A DNA stretch of 64,000 nucleotides from JACDAN01 sp963847235 (GCA_963847235.1 CAWJYU010000011.1:71960-135959), one strand, 5' to 3'. Positions 17,306-26,313 are shown, numbered from the stretch's first letter. The notes: generated by a model from the sequence alone, not told the origin. Numbers and translations are program-made.

Positions 17306-18042
17306 TGCAGTGCCACGGGCTCCCGCGGGAGCTCGAAGTGGAAGCGTGCGCCGGACGGCTCGGCAGGCTCGTAGCGTAGGTCGCCGCCAAGAGCCTTCGC
17401 GAAGGACTTCGCAATCGCGAGGCCGAGGCCCGCGCCCTGCCGATGGCGCTTCGCCGAGTCCGTCTGCGAGAAACGGTCGAAGAGGACCGGGACGAACTCG
17501 TCGGGCACGCCCGGGCCATGGTCCTCGACGATCACGTCGACGAGGCCGTTCCACTGCGTCCGCACCTCGATCGGCGGGGCGCCGTAGCGCAGAGCGTTCG
17601 TGAGGAGGTTCCCGATCACACGCTCGAAGGCAAGCGCGTCCGTGACGACCTCGAGGGCCGGCTCCACCCCCACGTCGACGTCGTCGATCCGCTCCGGTGC
17701 GATGCGCGCCAGCAGCTCGTCGATCCGCTCACGAGGATGGAATCGCTCCGGGCTCAGCGCGATCGCGTGCGCGTCGAGGCGCGAGAGATCCAGCAGCTGA
17801 TGCGTCAGCTCGGCGAGCTGCAGGCTCTGCTCGTAGAGCGTCTTGCGGAGATCCACCAGCTGCTCGTCGGCGAGCTCGTGGCCACGCAGATGCAGCGTCG
17901 CCGCGATCCCGTGAACGACGGCGATCGGCGTTTGCAGCTCGTGCGAGGCCAGGGAGACGAACTGCGTCTTCAGCTCGTCGAGCCTCTCCAGCTCGTCGAG
18001 CCTCGACTCCAACTCCTCGACTCTGTCCCCCCTCGCGGTCAT
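17302..18042 (-). CDS. Soluble sensor histidine kinase
   Basis: A 246-residue kinase with no membrane segment. A short N-terminal coiled coil (1-25) leads to the HisKA domain with phospho-acceptor H34 in SHELQTP, then the HATPase domain with the N box NLLTNALRYG, G1 box DHGPGVP and G2 box GAGLGLAIAK. The input must come through a partner or the coiled coil, because no sensor domain is present. No response regulator is adjacent, so it is an orphan in this window. Confidence 0.9.
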   Translation of the reverse strand: MTARGDRVEELESRLDELERLDELKTQFVSLASHELQTPIAVVHGIAATLHLRGHELADEQLVDLRKTLYEQSLQLAELTHQLLDLSRLDAHAIALSPERFHPRERIDELLARIAPERIDDVDVGVEPALEVVTDALAFERVIGNLLTNALRYGAPPIEVRTQWNGLVDVIVEDHGPGVPDEFVPVLFDRFSQTDSAKRHRQGAGLGLAIAKSFAKALGGDLRYEPAEPSGARFHFELPREPVALH

Positions 18043-18096
18043 TGGCGGAATGAGGGCAGGCGCGGACGGCCTCGCCGCCCGCGCTGCCGTTCTCCC

Positions 18097-18318
18097 TCAG
18101 GCTGGCGGCGGGCCTTCTTCGACGTAGGTCGAGCGACGGCGGCCAGGAACGCCGCCCCAGCTGGACCAGAACATCATCGAGAGGATCAGCCCCACTGCGC
18201 CGACGACCATCAGGATGACGCCGATGGCGTCCTCGCTGATGCCTGCGACGTCGCTCTGCAGACCCCAGACGAGAATCGCCCCGACGGCAACCAGTAACAG
18301 GCTTACTCCGAGTCCCAT
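18097..18318 (-). CDS. DUF6458-like small membrane protein
   Basis: A 73-residue protein with two hydrophobic helices (about 3-20 and 31-52) joined by a short acidic turn (SDVAGISEDAIG), then FWSSWGG and a short hydrophilic tail. The pattern MGLGVSLLLVAVGAILVW with FWSSWGG is that of the actinobacterial DUF6458 family, whose function is unknown. It is divergent from the cytochrome oxidase operon. Confidence 0.75.
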   Translation of the reverse strand: MGLGVSLLLVAVGAILVWGLQSDVAGISEDAIGVILMVVGAVGLILSMMFWSSWGGVPGRRRSTYVEEGPPPA

Positions 18319-18419
18319 TCAGTGCCTCCTTTTGCGGCTGCGCAGGGCGAATGCCCTGCCGCAACTACACCCCGTGTACCCGCTCCGGCTGCGCCACTAA
18401 CTCGGTAGGCTCGCGGTCG

Positions 18420-19206
18420 GTGCGCGCCGGGTCCCTGATCACGGTTCTCCTGGTTTCCCTCGTGCTCGCGGCGATCGCGACAGCGGTCGCAATCTTCGTC
18501 CCGTGGCTCCCGGATCAGTCCTCCAAGGAGGCGGAGCGGATCGACTTCGTCTTCTGGTTCGTGACCGCGATCTGCATCGCAATCTTCGCGGTGGTCGCGG
18601 GGATCAGCGTCTACTCGCTGGTCAAGTTCCGCGCGCGGCCGGACGACGACTCGGACGGCCCTCCGATCCACGGTCACACCGGAATCGAGATCGCGTGGAC
18701 CGCGATTCCGCTCGTCCTGGTGATCGCGATGATCGTGGTCAGCTCGGTCGCGCTGGCGCAGAACGACCGCGTGCCCGACAACGCACTTCGCGTGGAGGTC
18801 TGGGGCCAGCAGTTCGCGTGGACGTTCCTGTACCCGGAGCAGGGCGCCGAGGCGGGCGAGGACAAGATGGCCTGCGTCCGGCGCGACCAGGGGATCATCG
18901 AGGACGGGTGCAAGATCTCGGCGAACCTCAGACTTCCGGTCGACCGCCCGACTCGCCTCTACTTGTCGGCCCGGGATGTGATCCACTCGTTCTGGGTGCC
19001 GGAGTTCCGCCAGAAGCAGGACGCTGTTCCGGGAATCACGACCCAGATCACGGTCACCCCGACCGAGACCGGGAGCTACCGCCTGATCTGCACCGAGCTC
19101 TGCGGGCTCGGCCACGCGCTGATGCGGACCCGGGCGATCGTTACGTCGCGCAGCCGTCTTTGAACGCTGGCTAACGTCCCGGACGACTCCAGGTGGCATG
19201 AGTTGA
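18420..19206 (+). CDS. ctaC: Cytochrome c oxidase subunit II, one frameshift near the end
   Basis: The CuA subunit, about 261 residues if one base is removed. Two membrane helices (about 5-28 and 40-62) precede the cupredoxin domain, with ligands H in VIHSFWVPEF and the CTELCGLGHALM block (two Cys, His, Met). The frame as given stops at 19163 after VTSRSRL. Skipping the a at 19152 gives VTSR-AVFERWLTSR, the usual subunit II tail, and a stop at 19204 that overlaps the subunit I start in TTGA. No cytochrome c domain is fused, so a separate donor is needed. GTG 18420 was chosen because it directly precedes the first helix. Confidence 0.85.
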
Positions 19207-21150
19207 CCGCGGTCCACGAGCACAGCGAAGAGCACGAAGCGCAGGCGCCGCCGCCGCGGCGGCGGACGGGCCTGCGGCGGTTGCTGGCGCCGGGTTGGGC
19301 GCGCGCGGCGTGGATGACGGCGCTCTTCGCCGGCCTCGGCTTCGGCATCGTCGTGGGGATCCGCGCGCTCGCCGGCTGGGAGCCGATCCTCGAGTGGGAG
19401 CCGATCATCTCGGTCGCCTTCCTGGTTACTGCTCCGATCGGGTTCCTCTCCGGGCTCGGCGCGTTCGACTACTGGCTCCGCTGGGCCTTCGGCTTCCCGA
19501 CGCAGCCCGAGGACCACTCGGGCCACGGCGCAAAGCGCTGGACCGACTACTTCCGGATCAACACCGACCACAAGGTGATCGGCATCCAGTACGTCGTGAC
19601 GACGGTCTTCTTCTTCCTCGCCGGCGGGATGATGGCGATGCTCGTCCGCGCCGAGCTCGCGCGGCCGGAAGCGGACTTCGTCGACCCGCAGACCTACAAC
19701 GAGCTCTTCACGGCGCACGCTGCGCTGATGATCTTCCTCTTCGTGATCCCGGCCTTCGCCGGGCTCGCGAACTACGTGCTGCCGATCATGATCGGCGCGC
19801 CCGACATGGCGTTCCCGCGCCTGAACGCCCTGTCGTACTGGCTGCTCCCGATCGCCGGGATCATGATGCTCTCGAGCTTCTTCTTCCCGGGCTTCGGCGC
19901 CGGCTGGACGAACTACGCGCCGCTTTCGGTGGAGCAGCCGTTCGGGAACATCTTCTTCACGATGGCGGTCCAGTGGGCGGGCGCGTCGTCGATCGCGACC
20001 GCGCTGAACTTCCTGGTCACCATCATCACCATGCGGGCGCCGGGGATGACGTTCTGGCGCATGCCGCTCCTCGTCTGGGCGAACTTCACGACCTCACTGC
20101 TCGTCGTGATCGCGACGCCGTTCATCGCCGGCTCGCAGTTCTTCGTCACGTTCGACAAGCTGATGCACACCCACTACTTCGACATGGAGGGCGGCGGCTA
20201 CGCGCTCGGGCTACCAGCACATCTTCTGGTTCTACTCCCACCCGGCGGTCTACATCATGATCCTGCCCGGCTTCGGAATCGTCTCCGAGGTGATCTCGTC
20301 GATGTCCCGGAAGCCGATCTTCGGCTACCGCCTGATGGCGCTCTCCCTCGTCGCCATCCTCATCCTCGGCTTCTCCGTGTGGGCGCACCACATGTTCGTC
20401 GCCGGGATGGCGCCTTGGCTCCGCATCCCGATGATGATCACGACGCTGCTGATCGCCGTGCCGACCGGAATCAAGGTGTTCTCCTGGCTGGCCACGACCT
20501 GGGAGGGGAAGATCAACTTCTCGACGCCGATGTTATTCGCGCTCGGGTTCGTCTCGATGTTCGTGATCGGCGGACTGTCAGGGATCTTTCTCGGCGCCGT
20601 CCCGATCGACATCCACTCGTCGGACACCTACTACGTCGTCGCGCACATCCATTACGTGCTCTTAGGTGGCTCACTGTTCACGATCTTCGCGGGCTTCTAC
20701 TACTGGTTCCCGAAGATGACCGGGCGGATGTACAACGAGACGCTCGGGAAGATCCACTTCTGGTGCACCTTCCTCGGCGTGAACGCGACGTTCTTCCCGA
20801 TGCACCTCATCGGCCTACAGGGCCAGCCGCGGCGGGTCTACACGTACGAGGACCGGTTCAGCGAGTGGAACTTCTTCATCTCGATCTCGTCCTTCCTGCT
20901 GGGCGCCTCGTTCATCATCTTCGTCTACAACATGACCGTGAGTTGGGCCCATGGCGCGCGGGCTCCGGCGAATCCGTGGCGGGCAATGACGCTCGAGTGG
21001 CAGGTCTCGTCGCCGCCGCCGGTCTTCAACTTCGACGAGATCCCGCAGGTGGTCGGGAACCCGTACGAGTACGGCGTCCCAGGCGCAAAGCACGCGATCC
21101 TGAACGGGGAGCGTGATCGTGAGGTCGCGACGGAGGAGGTCCGGCGGTGA
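19203..21150 (+). CDS. ctaD: Cytochrome c oxidase subunit I, one frameshift
   Basis: The catalytic heme-copper subunit, about 648 residues when read across a frame change near 20210, where an extra g in ctcgggctac separates GGGYALG from YQHIFWFYSHPAVYI. The heme and CuB ligands include the histidine of FTAHAALMIFLFV, the His-Tyr pair of QHIFWFYSHP, HHMFVAGM, and the two histidines of VVAHIHYVLLGG. The first 30 residues are hydrophilic, and about 80 residues follow the last helix. The TTG start overlaps subunit II and the stop overlaps the next gene in GTGA. An oxidase this well conserved should be functional, so the shift is probably a read error. Confidence 0.88.
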
Positions 21151-22004
21151 GGCATCTCCTGGTCGTGGCGAACGAGACGGTGACGGGGAGCGGGCTGATC
21201 GACGCCGTCAAGCGGAAGGCCGACGAGCAGGGCGTCGAGCTCGTGACCGTCCTCGCGCCGGTCTCGTCACCGGACGCGGGCTACGTCGTCTACGAGGACA
21301 CGCGGCGCGCCGCGGCCGGGCGGCGGCTCGACCGGACGCTCACGCAGCTCCGCGAGGCCGGCATCCCCGCGCACGGGCTCGTGCTCGAGACCGACCCGGA
21401 GTCGGCGGTCAAGGATGCGTTCGGGATGCTGGACCCGGCCCCGACCGACATCATCGTCTCCACCCACCCGCTCCAGAAGTCGGGCTGGCTGCGCAAGAAC
21501 GTCGTCGACCGGATCCGGAAGGCGGCCGGCGAGGTCCCCGTCGAGCACGTCGTCGCCGAGGACTCGGACGAGGAGGGAATGCGCAACGTGCTCGTCGTCG
21601 CGAACGAGACGGTCGTCGGCAAGCCGCTGATCGACCGGATCCGCGAGCGCGCCGAACAGGGCCCGGCGAGCTTCCTGATCATCTCGCCGCAGAGCGACCC
21701 CAGCCAGGGCGAGCATCCGGACGCCGAGCGGCGCCTCCGCCGCACGCTTTCCGAGCTACGCGCCGCCGGCATCGAGGCCCACGGCCAGATCGCACACCCG
21801 GATCCCTACACGGCGGCGATGCAGGCGATCGAGGACGAGCGTGTGGACGAGGTGATCGTCTCGACGTTCGAGCCGTCGCGGTCGCCGTGGATGCGGCGCA
21901 ACCTCGTTCAGCGGCTGCACAGCGATGCCAAGGTCCCGGTCGAGCACGTCGTCATCGCGCCCGAGGAAGTGGGAGCCGACCCGCCGGCGGTGACGGCCGA
22001 GTGA
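21147..22004 (+). CDS. Tandem UspA-like protein inside the oxidase operon
   Basis: A 285-residue soluble protein of two similar halves. Each starts with a beta strand and loop (HLLVVANETVTGSGLIDAV and NVLVVANETVVGKPLIDRI) and ends with a HPLQKSGWLRKN / EPSRSPWMRRN basic patch followed by VPVEHVV. This is the alpha/beta fold of universal stress and related nucleotide-binding proteins, although the classical ATP motif GxxGxnG is not obvious. It lies between subunits I and III with GTGA overlaps on both sides, so it is co-translated with the oxidase. Function unknown; a regulatory or assembly role is possible. Confidence 0.7.
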   Translation: MRHLLVVANETVTGSGLIDAVKRKADEQGVELVTVLAPVSSPDAGYVVYEDTRRAAAGRRLDRTLTQLREAGIPAHGLVLETDPESAVKDAFGMLDPAPTDIIVSTHPLQKSGWLRKNVVDRIRKAAGEVPVEHVVAEDSDEEGMRNVLVVANETVVGKPLIDRIRERAEQGPASFLIISPQSDPSQGEHPDAERRLRRTLSELRAAGIEAHGQIAHPDPYTAAMQAIEDERVDEVIVSTFEPSRSPWMRRNLVQRLHSDAKVPVEHVVIAPEEVGADPPAVTAE

Positions 22005-22600
22005 GCGCGCACGCCGAGGCGCATCACGGACTGCATCCGCCCGAGGCAAATCGCAGCTCCCGGGTCGATGCCCCGACCCTCGGGATGCTCCTCTTCATCG
22101 CCTCGGAGATCATGCTCTTCGGGTCGTTCTTCACGGCGTACTTCTTCATCCGCGTCAACGGGAACTCAGAGTGGCCACTGGAGCCCTTCCACCTTCCGGT
22201 CTTCGTCGCCGGCGTGAACACGGCGATCCTGGTCACCTCCAGCTTCACGATCCACTGGGCCCTGCAGTCGATCAAGCGCGGCAACCGGGCGGGCCTCCAG
22301 GCCGGGCTCGTCCTGACTCTCGCGCTGGGCGCCACGTTCCTGATCACGCAGATGCTCGAGTACGCGCGCGTCGGCTTCTCGCCGGCGGACGGCGCGTTCG
22401 GGACGATCTTCTACGGGCTGACCGGGCTCCACGGCGCGCACGTGTTCGTCGGGCTCACGCTGCTCACGTTCGCGACGATCAGGGCGTTCCGTGGGCACTT
22501 CACCGAATCGCACCACCATGGCGTCGAGATCCCGGGGATCTACTGGCACTTCGTGGACGTAATGTGGATCGTGGTGTACGCGACGATCTACCTCTTGTAG
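22001..22600 (+). CDS. ctaE: Cytochrome c oxidase subunit III
   Basis: A 199-residue protein with five membrane helices, the short form of subunit III. Family features are LGMLLFIASEIMLFGSFFTA, FYGLTGLHGAHVFVGL and IPGIYWHFVDVMWIVVYATI. GTG 22001 overlaps the UspA-like stop in GTGA. It completes the oxidase core; no separate subunit IV is recognised, although the next gene begins with two helices. Confidence 0.92.
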   Translation: MSAHAEAHHGLHPPEANRSSRVDAPTLGMLLFIASEIMLFGSFFTAYFFIRVNGNSEWPLEPFHLPVFVAGVNTAILVTSSFTIHWALQSIKRGNRAGLQAGLVLTLALGATFLITQMLEYARVGFSPADGAFGTIFYGLTGLHGAHVFVGLTLLTFATIRAFRGHFTESHHHGVEIPGIYWHFVDVMWIVVYATIYLL

Positions 22601-22606
22601 AGCGCC

Positions 22607-23254
22607 ATGAGGAATCCATTCCGGAATGAGGCAGATGCTTTCCGGCTGGTGCTGCTCGCGGTCGGCTACTTCGCGCTGATCGTCATCGCGGCCGCGATCA
22701 ACACCTGGCTCGGCGTCGCCGTTTTCGTGCTGCTCACGCTCCTGGCGATCGCCGTGGTCGTCAAGGCCCGGCGCGAGCCGCCGCAGCGGGCGGTGATCCG
22801 GCCGAGCGCGCCCGGCGAGCGCCGCATCCTCGTGATCGCGAACGAGACCGTCGGCGGGACGCCGCTTCGGGACGTGATCCACCGCCGAGCCGAGGGCGTC
22901 GAGGAGATCGTCCGCGTCGTCTGCCCCGCGCTGATGTCGCCCGTTCGCTACTTCGCTTCCGACGAGGACGGCCCCAGGGCCGCGGCGCAGGTACGGCTGG
23001 AGCGGAGCCTCGAGCGCCTTCGCGAGCTCGGCGTGACGGCGGAGGGAGAGGTCGGCGACGCCGATCCGCTCCAGGCGATCGAGGACGGCTTACGCACCTT
23101 CGGCGCCGACGAGGTGATCATCTCGACGCATCCGGAGGGCCGGTCGGTCTGGCTCGAGAAGGGAGTCGTCCGCGCGGCACGCGAGCGCTTCGACGTGCCG
23201 ATCACGCACGTGGTCGTGGATCTCGAGGCCGAACGCGACGAAGCACCGGCCTAG
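22607..23254 (+). CDS. Two-helix membrane protein fused to a UspA-like domain
   Basis: A 215-residue protein. Two hydrophobic helices lie at about 13-32 and 34-50, in the place where a small oxidase subunit IV would be expected, and are followed by a single alpha/beta domain that matches the two domains encoded upstream (RRILVIANETVGGTPLRDVI, then HPEGRSVWLEKGVV). It starts 6 bases after subunit III. The combination suggests a membrane-anchored stress-type domain attached to the oxidase; this is inference from context. Confidence 0.7.
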   Translation: MRNPFRNEADAFRLVLLAVGYFALIVIAAAINTWLGVAVFVLLTLLAIAVVVKARREPPQRAVIRPSAPGERRILVIANETVGGTPLRDVIHRRAEGVEEIVRVVCPALMSPVRYFASDEDGPRAAAQVRLERSLERLRELGVTAEGEVGDADPLQAIEDGLRTFGADEVIISTHPEGRSVWLEKGVVRAARERFDVPITHVVVDLEAERDEAPA

Positions 23255-23272
23255 TCCTTTCGGGCGGGTTCT

Positions 23273-23378
23273 GGTGCCAGGCACCGAGCCGTGGCTCCGT
23301 CGGGCAGTGAGGGCTTGGCGCTGACGCTGATCTGCGTACCAGTCTCCGCCCGCCAGGCCGTGTCCTGGTGCCAGGCAC
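23273..23378. repeat. Two copies of an intergenic GGTGCCAGGCAC element
   Basis: The palindrome GGTGCCAGGCACC occurs at 23273-23285 and again, missing the last base, at 23367-23378, each within a longer shared context (ccgtgtcctggtgccaggca). A further copy lies at 37394-37405 in another gene gap. This is the only structure seen in the 149-base gap between the UspA-like gene and the cytochrome c gene. Confidence 0.6.
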
Positions 23379-23403
23379 GAAGACGCGTCCCGCCGGGACA
23401 GGG

Positions 23404-24033
23404 CTAGCCGCCGCTGACGTAACGCGCGAGTGCGCGGATCTGCTCGTCCTCGAGCTGGTCGCCGAAGGCCGGCATCCCGCCACCGCCGTTCGTGATCTGC
23501 TGGACCGCGTCCTCGAAGCTGGGCTGAGCCTCGTCGAGGTTCGGTCCGACGGTGCCCGAGGTCCCCGCCTTCTCGAGCACGTGGCACGAGCCGCAGTTGC
23601 TCGTGAAGAGCGACTTCGGATCGTCGCCGCCCGCCCCCGGTCCGCCGCCGATCGAGGCGTCGGGGTTGGCAGCAACCAGGGCCACGTAGAGCGCCACGGC
23701 ATCGGCGTCGGGATCGTCGAGGAGGTCTTCAGGCATCGGCGGGACGGGATAGTCGATCTGCTGCCGGACGACCTCGCGGATCGTGTCCTCCGCGAAGCCC
23801 TCCATCCGCGGGGCGGAGAACGCGTCGTCGAGATTCGGGCCGCTCGCCGGGTTCTGCACCGGGTTCGAGCCGTTCGTACCCGCCTCGCGAAGCGTGTGGC
23901 AGCCGCCGCAGGTCTGCTGGAAGATCTCCTTGCCGCGGGCCGGGTCGGCGGTCTCCTCCGTGAGCCCTTCGGTGCCGCAGCCGGTGACCGCGAGCGCGGT
24001 GAGAACCAGGAGAGCGGCGCCGACCGCCCGCAA
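23404..24033 (-). CDS. Diheme cytochrome c lipoprotein
   Basis: A 209-residue lipoprotein with lipobox LAVTGC and two c-type heme sites, CGGCH and CGSCH, each followed by a GPNLD...F block and a distal methionine candidate (PPMPEDLL and GGGMPAFG). It would sit on the outer face of the membrane. It is convergent with the oxidase operon, whose subunit II lacks a heme domain, so it is the natural electron-donor candidate. The start is TTG 24033, two bases after the STAS gene stop; no better codon precedes the signal peptide. Confidence 0.85.
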   Translation of the reverse strand: MRAVGAALLVLTALAVTGCGTEGLTEETADPARGKEIFQQTCGGCHTLREAGTNGSNPVQNPASGPNLDDAFSAPRMEGFAEDTIREVVRQQIDYPVPPMPEDLLDDPDADAVALYVALVAANPDASIGGGPGAGGDDPKSLFTSNCGSCHVLEKAGTSGTVGPNLDEAQPSFEDAVQQITNGGGGMPAFGDQLEDEQIRALARYVSGG

Positions 24034-24034
24034 C

Positions 24035-24400
24035 TTACGTAGACGGCTGGGTCGCTGACCCGAGGCCGGCGGTCGCTTCGTCCCGGCTTCCGTAGATCGT
24101 GAAGACCCGGTCGAGGCCCGTGATCTCGAAGATCTTCGTGATGTTGCGGTCGCTCGAGACGAGCGACAGTTGGCCGTCGTTCGTGCGGAGCCGCTTGACT
24201 CCGCCGACGAGGACGCCGAGGGTCGTCGAGTCGATGAAGGTCGTGTTGGAGAAGTCGACGACGACCTCCTTCGCACCCTGGTTGATCACCTCGAGGAGCT
24301 GCTGCTTGAACTCCGGCGCCGTGTAGAGGTCGACCTCGCCCGTCAGCGAGATCACGTAGGCCGAGTCGCCCAGCTGTTCGGTGTTGATGTCGAAGTTCAC
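24035..24400 (-). CDS. STAS-domain anti-sigma factor antagonist
   Basis: A 121-residue single STAS domain of the SpoIIAA/RsbV type. The phosphorylatable serine lies in FIDSTTLGVLVG (S58), where a partner kinase would act. Such proteins release a sigma factor from its anti-sigma kinase under stress. No kinase or sigma gene is next to it. It is followed at once by the diheme cytochrome gene on the same strand. Confidence 0.9.
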   Translation of the reverse strand: MNFDINTEQLGDSAYVISLTGEVDLYTAPEFKQQLLEVINQGAKEVVVDFSNTTFIDSTTLGVLVGGVKRLRTNDGQLSLVSSDRNITKIFEITGLDRVFTIYGSRDEATAGLGSATQPST

Positions 24401-24449
24401 GCGCCTCCCTAGGTTCGTAAAGCAGCCGGGAGTCTAGTGGGTCGCGACG

Positions 24450-25346
24450 CTACTGGTTCGCGTTGGGGGCCGGCGCGTTCGCGGCCTTCTTGAGCGCCGG
24501 AAGCTGAGCCCTCACCGCGGGCGCGCTCGCCGAATCGGGCGCGACCTCGAGGTAGCGCTCGTACGCCGTGACGGCAGCCTTCAGGTCGCCGGCGGACTGG
24601 GCGGCCTGGCCGAGCTGGAGGAAGATCAGCGGCTCCTCCGCCTCTAGGTCGTCCGGCGTCACCGCCACGAGCTTGTTGAACACCCGCGTCGCGTCCTTGT
24701 AGGACTGCTGGGCGCCGAGGAACGCGTTGTTCAGCTGCTGGTTGTACTTCTGCGACTCGAGCGCCGTGATCTGCGGGTTGGAAAACGCCTGGCCGAACGG
24801 GCTCGAGGTGCCCGGAGTCAGCACGTCGCCGCCGGTCAGCTCCGTGAGCTGCGCGCGCGCGACCGCGCCCTGCTCCTCGTTGATGCGGGCCTGGGCCATG
24901 TGCAGCGCACCGAGCTGGCGCAGCGCTTCACGGTCGCTCGGCCGCATCTGCACGTAGCGCTCGAGCGGCTGGATCGCCTCCGCGTTCCGGTTCTCCCGCT
25001 GGAGCGCCGAGGCGAGGTCCCGGTAGCCCTGTGGGTTGTTCGGCTCGTCCTTGATCTTGTCGTTCGACTCGTCGACGCTCGGCCCGGCATCCGATGACTG
25101 AGAGAGGCCCTGGAGGACGTCACCGAGGCCCGTCCCGGGGATGGAGCCGCCGACGTTGAAGATCACGTAGCCGAGGCCGAACACGACCGCGAGGAAGACG
25201 AACATCCACTTCGCCTGTCGCCGCAGGCGGGGGAAGAACATCGTGTCCTCGTAGGTCGCGGTGGGCGTGCGCGAAGGCGCCGGAGGCCGAGGATTCGGCC
25301 GGCGCTCTCGCTGCTGCCTGTTGCGTCGCTGTGCCGAACGTGCCAT
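24450..25346 (-). CDS. Membrane-anchored TPR protein
   Basis: A 298-residue protein: a basic N-terminus rich in Arg and Pro (1-45), one membrane helix (about 47-66), and TPR-like helices (NNPQGYRDLASALQRENRNA from about 108, and DLKAAVTAYERYLEVAPDSA near 255). It may scaffold a membrane complex. It follows the adenosine deaminase remnant and precedes the STAS gene. No specific family is recognised. Confidence 0.75.
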   Translation of the reverse strand: MARSAQRRNRQQRERRPNPRPPAPSRTPTATYEDTMFFPRLRRQAKWMFVFLAVVFGLGYVIFNVGGSIPGTGLGDVLQGLSQSSDAGPSVDESNDKIKDEPNNPQGYRDLASALQRENRNAEAIQPLERYVQMRPSDREALRQLGALHMAQARINEEQGAVARAQLTELTGGDVLTPGTSSPFGQAFSNPQITALESQKYNQQLNNAFLGAQQSYKDATRVFNKLVAVTPDDLEAEEPLIFLQLGQAAQSAGDLKAAVTAYERYLEVAPDSASAPAVRAQLPALKKAANAPAPNANQ

Positions 25347-25390
25347 GCAGGCCCTAGGGTAGCGACCGCCAATCGAACGACTCGCCGATT

Positions 25391-25546
25391 GAAGTGCGCG
25401 AAGTCCCGATACGCGTACAACCCGACGAGCCCTTCGACGGTGTCGGCCGGGAGGGCGTAGTCGTTCCGCCGCGCGATCTCGAGCAGCGTCTCTGGCCGCA
25501 CCGTCCCCTCTAGGTGGACATGGAGCTCGATCTTCGGGAAGCTCAC
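25391..25546 (-). pseudogene. Adenosine deaminase, 5' remnant only
   Basis: The first 52 codons encode an unmistakable adenosine deaminase N-terminus: FPKIELHVHLEGTVRPETLL with the zinc-binding HxH, then YRDFAHF. Homology stops abruptly at DFAHF near 25391, and the following bases lead into the TPR gene 45 bases later. The remaining roughly 280 residues are missing. The GTG start overlaps the tatC stop in GTGA, so the gene was once the next member of the tat operon. Either a deletion joined it to the TPR gene or the assembly skipped a segment. Confidence 0.75.
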
Positions 25547-26307
25547 TCGGTGGCGAGGCGGGCGGCGTCAGCGGCCTGCCAACGGCGCTCGAGCACGACC
25601 GCGAGCCAGATCGAGAGCTCGAAGAGCGCGAAGAGCGGGATCACCTCGAACGCGAGCGAGACCGGGTCCACCGTGGGGAGCAGGATCGCCGCGCCGAGCA
25701 ACGCGACGTAGCCGATTCGCCGGTTCGACCGCAGCTGGGCCGACGTCAGGACGCCGAGCCGCACGAGCCCGAGAACGAAGATCGGTAGCTGGAAGACCAA
25801 TCCGGTCGCGAAGATCATCAGGGCGACGAACGAGAGGAAGTAGCTCGCGCGGATCTGGATGTCGTAGAGCTCCTCGTCGTACTGGGTGAGGAACTCCAGC
25901 GCCCGCGGGAGGATCACGAAGTACGCGAACGCCATTCCGCCCGCGAAGAGGACGGTCGCCAGAGCCACGAAGCGCGCGACGACCCGCTGGTTCTGATCCT
26001 GCACCGCCGGCGCGAAGAAGCTCCACGCCTGCCAGACGAGCACTGGGAAGGCGAGGGCGAGCGTGGCGTAGAAGCTCACCTTCAGGCCGGTCGTGAAGGG
26101 CTCGGCGACTCCGAGCGTCACCAGCCTGCGGTCGTCGGGGAGCAGCTCGAGCAGCAGCTCGATCAACTCCTCGTGGAAGTAGAACGCGATCGGGAAGGCG
26201 ACCACGATCGTCAGGACGCAGACGATCAGCCGGCCGCGCAGCTCCTCGAGGTGCTCGACGAGGGTCGCCTCCTCGCCGTACGAGAGGCGGCGCGGGAGTC
26301 GTCTCAT
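25543..26307 (-). CDS. tatC: Sec-independent protein translocase subunit TatC
   Basis: A 254-residue membrane protein with six helices. Family hallmarks include the N-terminal LVEHLEELRGRLI, the PFTTGLKVSFYATL loop-helix, FAYFVILPRALEFL, and the helix five to six region PTVDPVSLAFEVIPLFALFE. TatC is the receptor for twin-arginine signal peptides. It lies 6 bases after tatA, so the two form an operon, which fits with exported cofactor proteins such as the Rieske class. Confidence 0.95.
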   Translation of the reverse strand: MRRLPRRLSYGEEATLVEHLEELRGRLIVCVLTIVVAFPIAFYFHEELIELLLELLPDDRRLVTLGVAEPFTTGLKVSFYATLALAFPVLVWQAWSFFAPAVQDQNQRVVARFVALATVLFAGGMAFAYFVILPRALEFLTQYDEELYDIQIRASYFLSFVALMIFATGLVFQLPIFVLGLVRLGVLTSAQLRSNRRIGYVALLGAAILLPTVDPVSLAFEVIPLFALFELSIWLAVVLERRWQAADAARLATE

Positions 26308-26313
26308 CGGGCC

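Noticed and set aside
19203..21150. Programmed frameshifting in coxA
   Set aside because: No slippery heptamer or downstream pseudoknot is evident, and the same one-base gain is seen in several unrelated genes, which points to a common technical cause.
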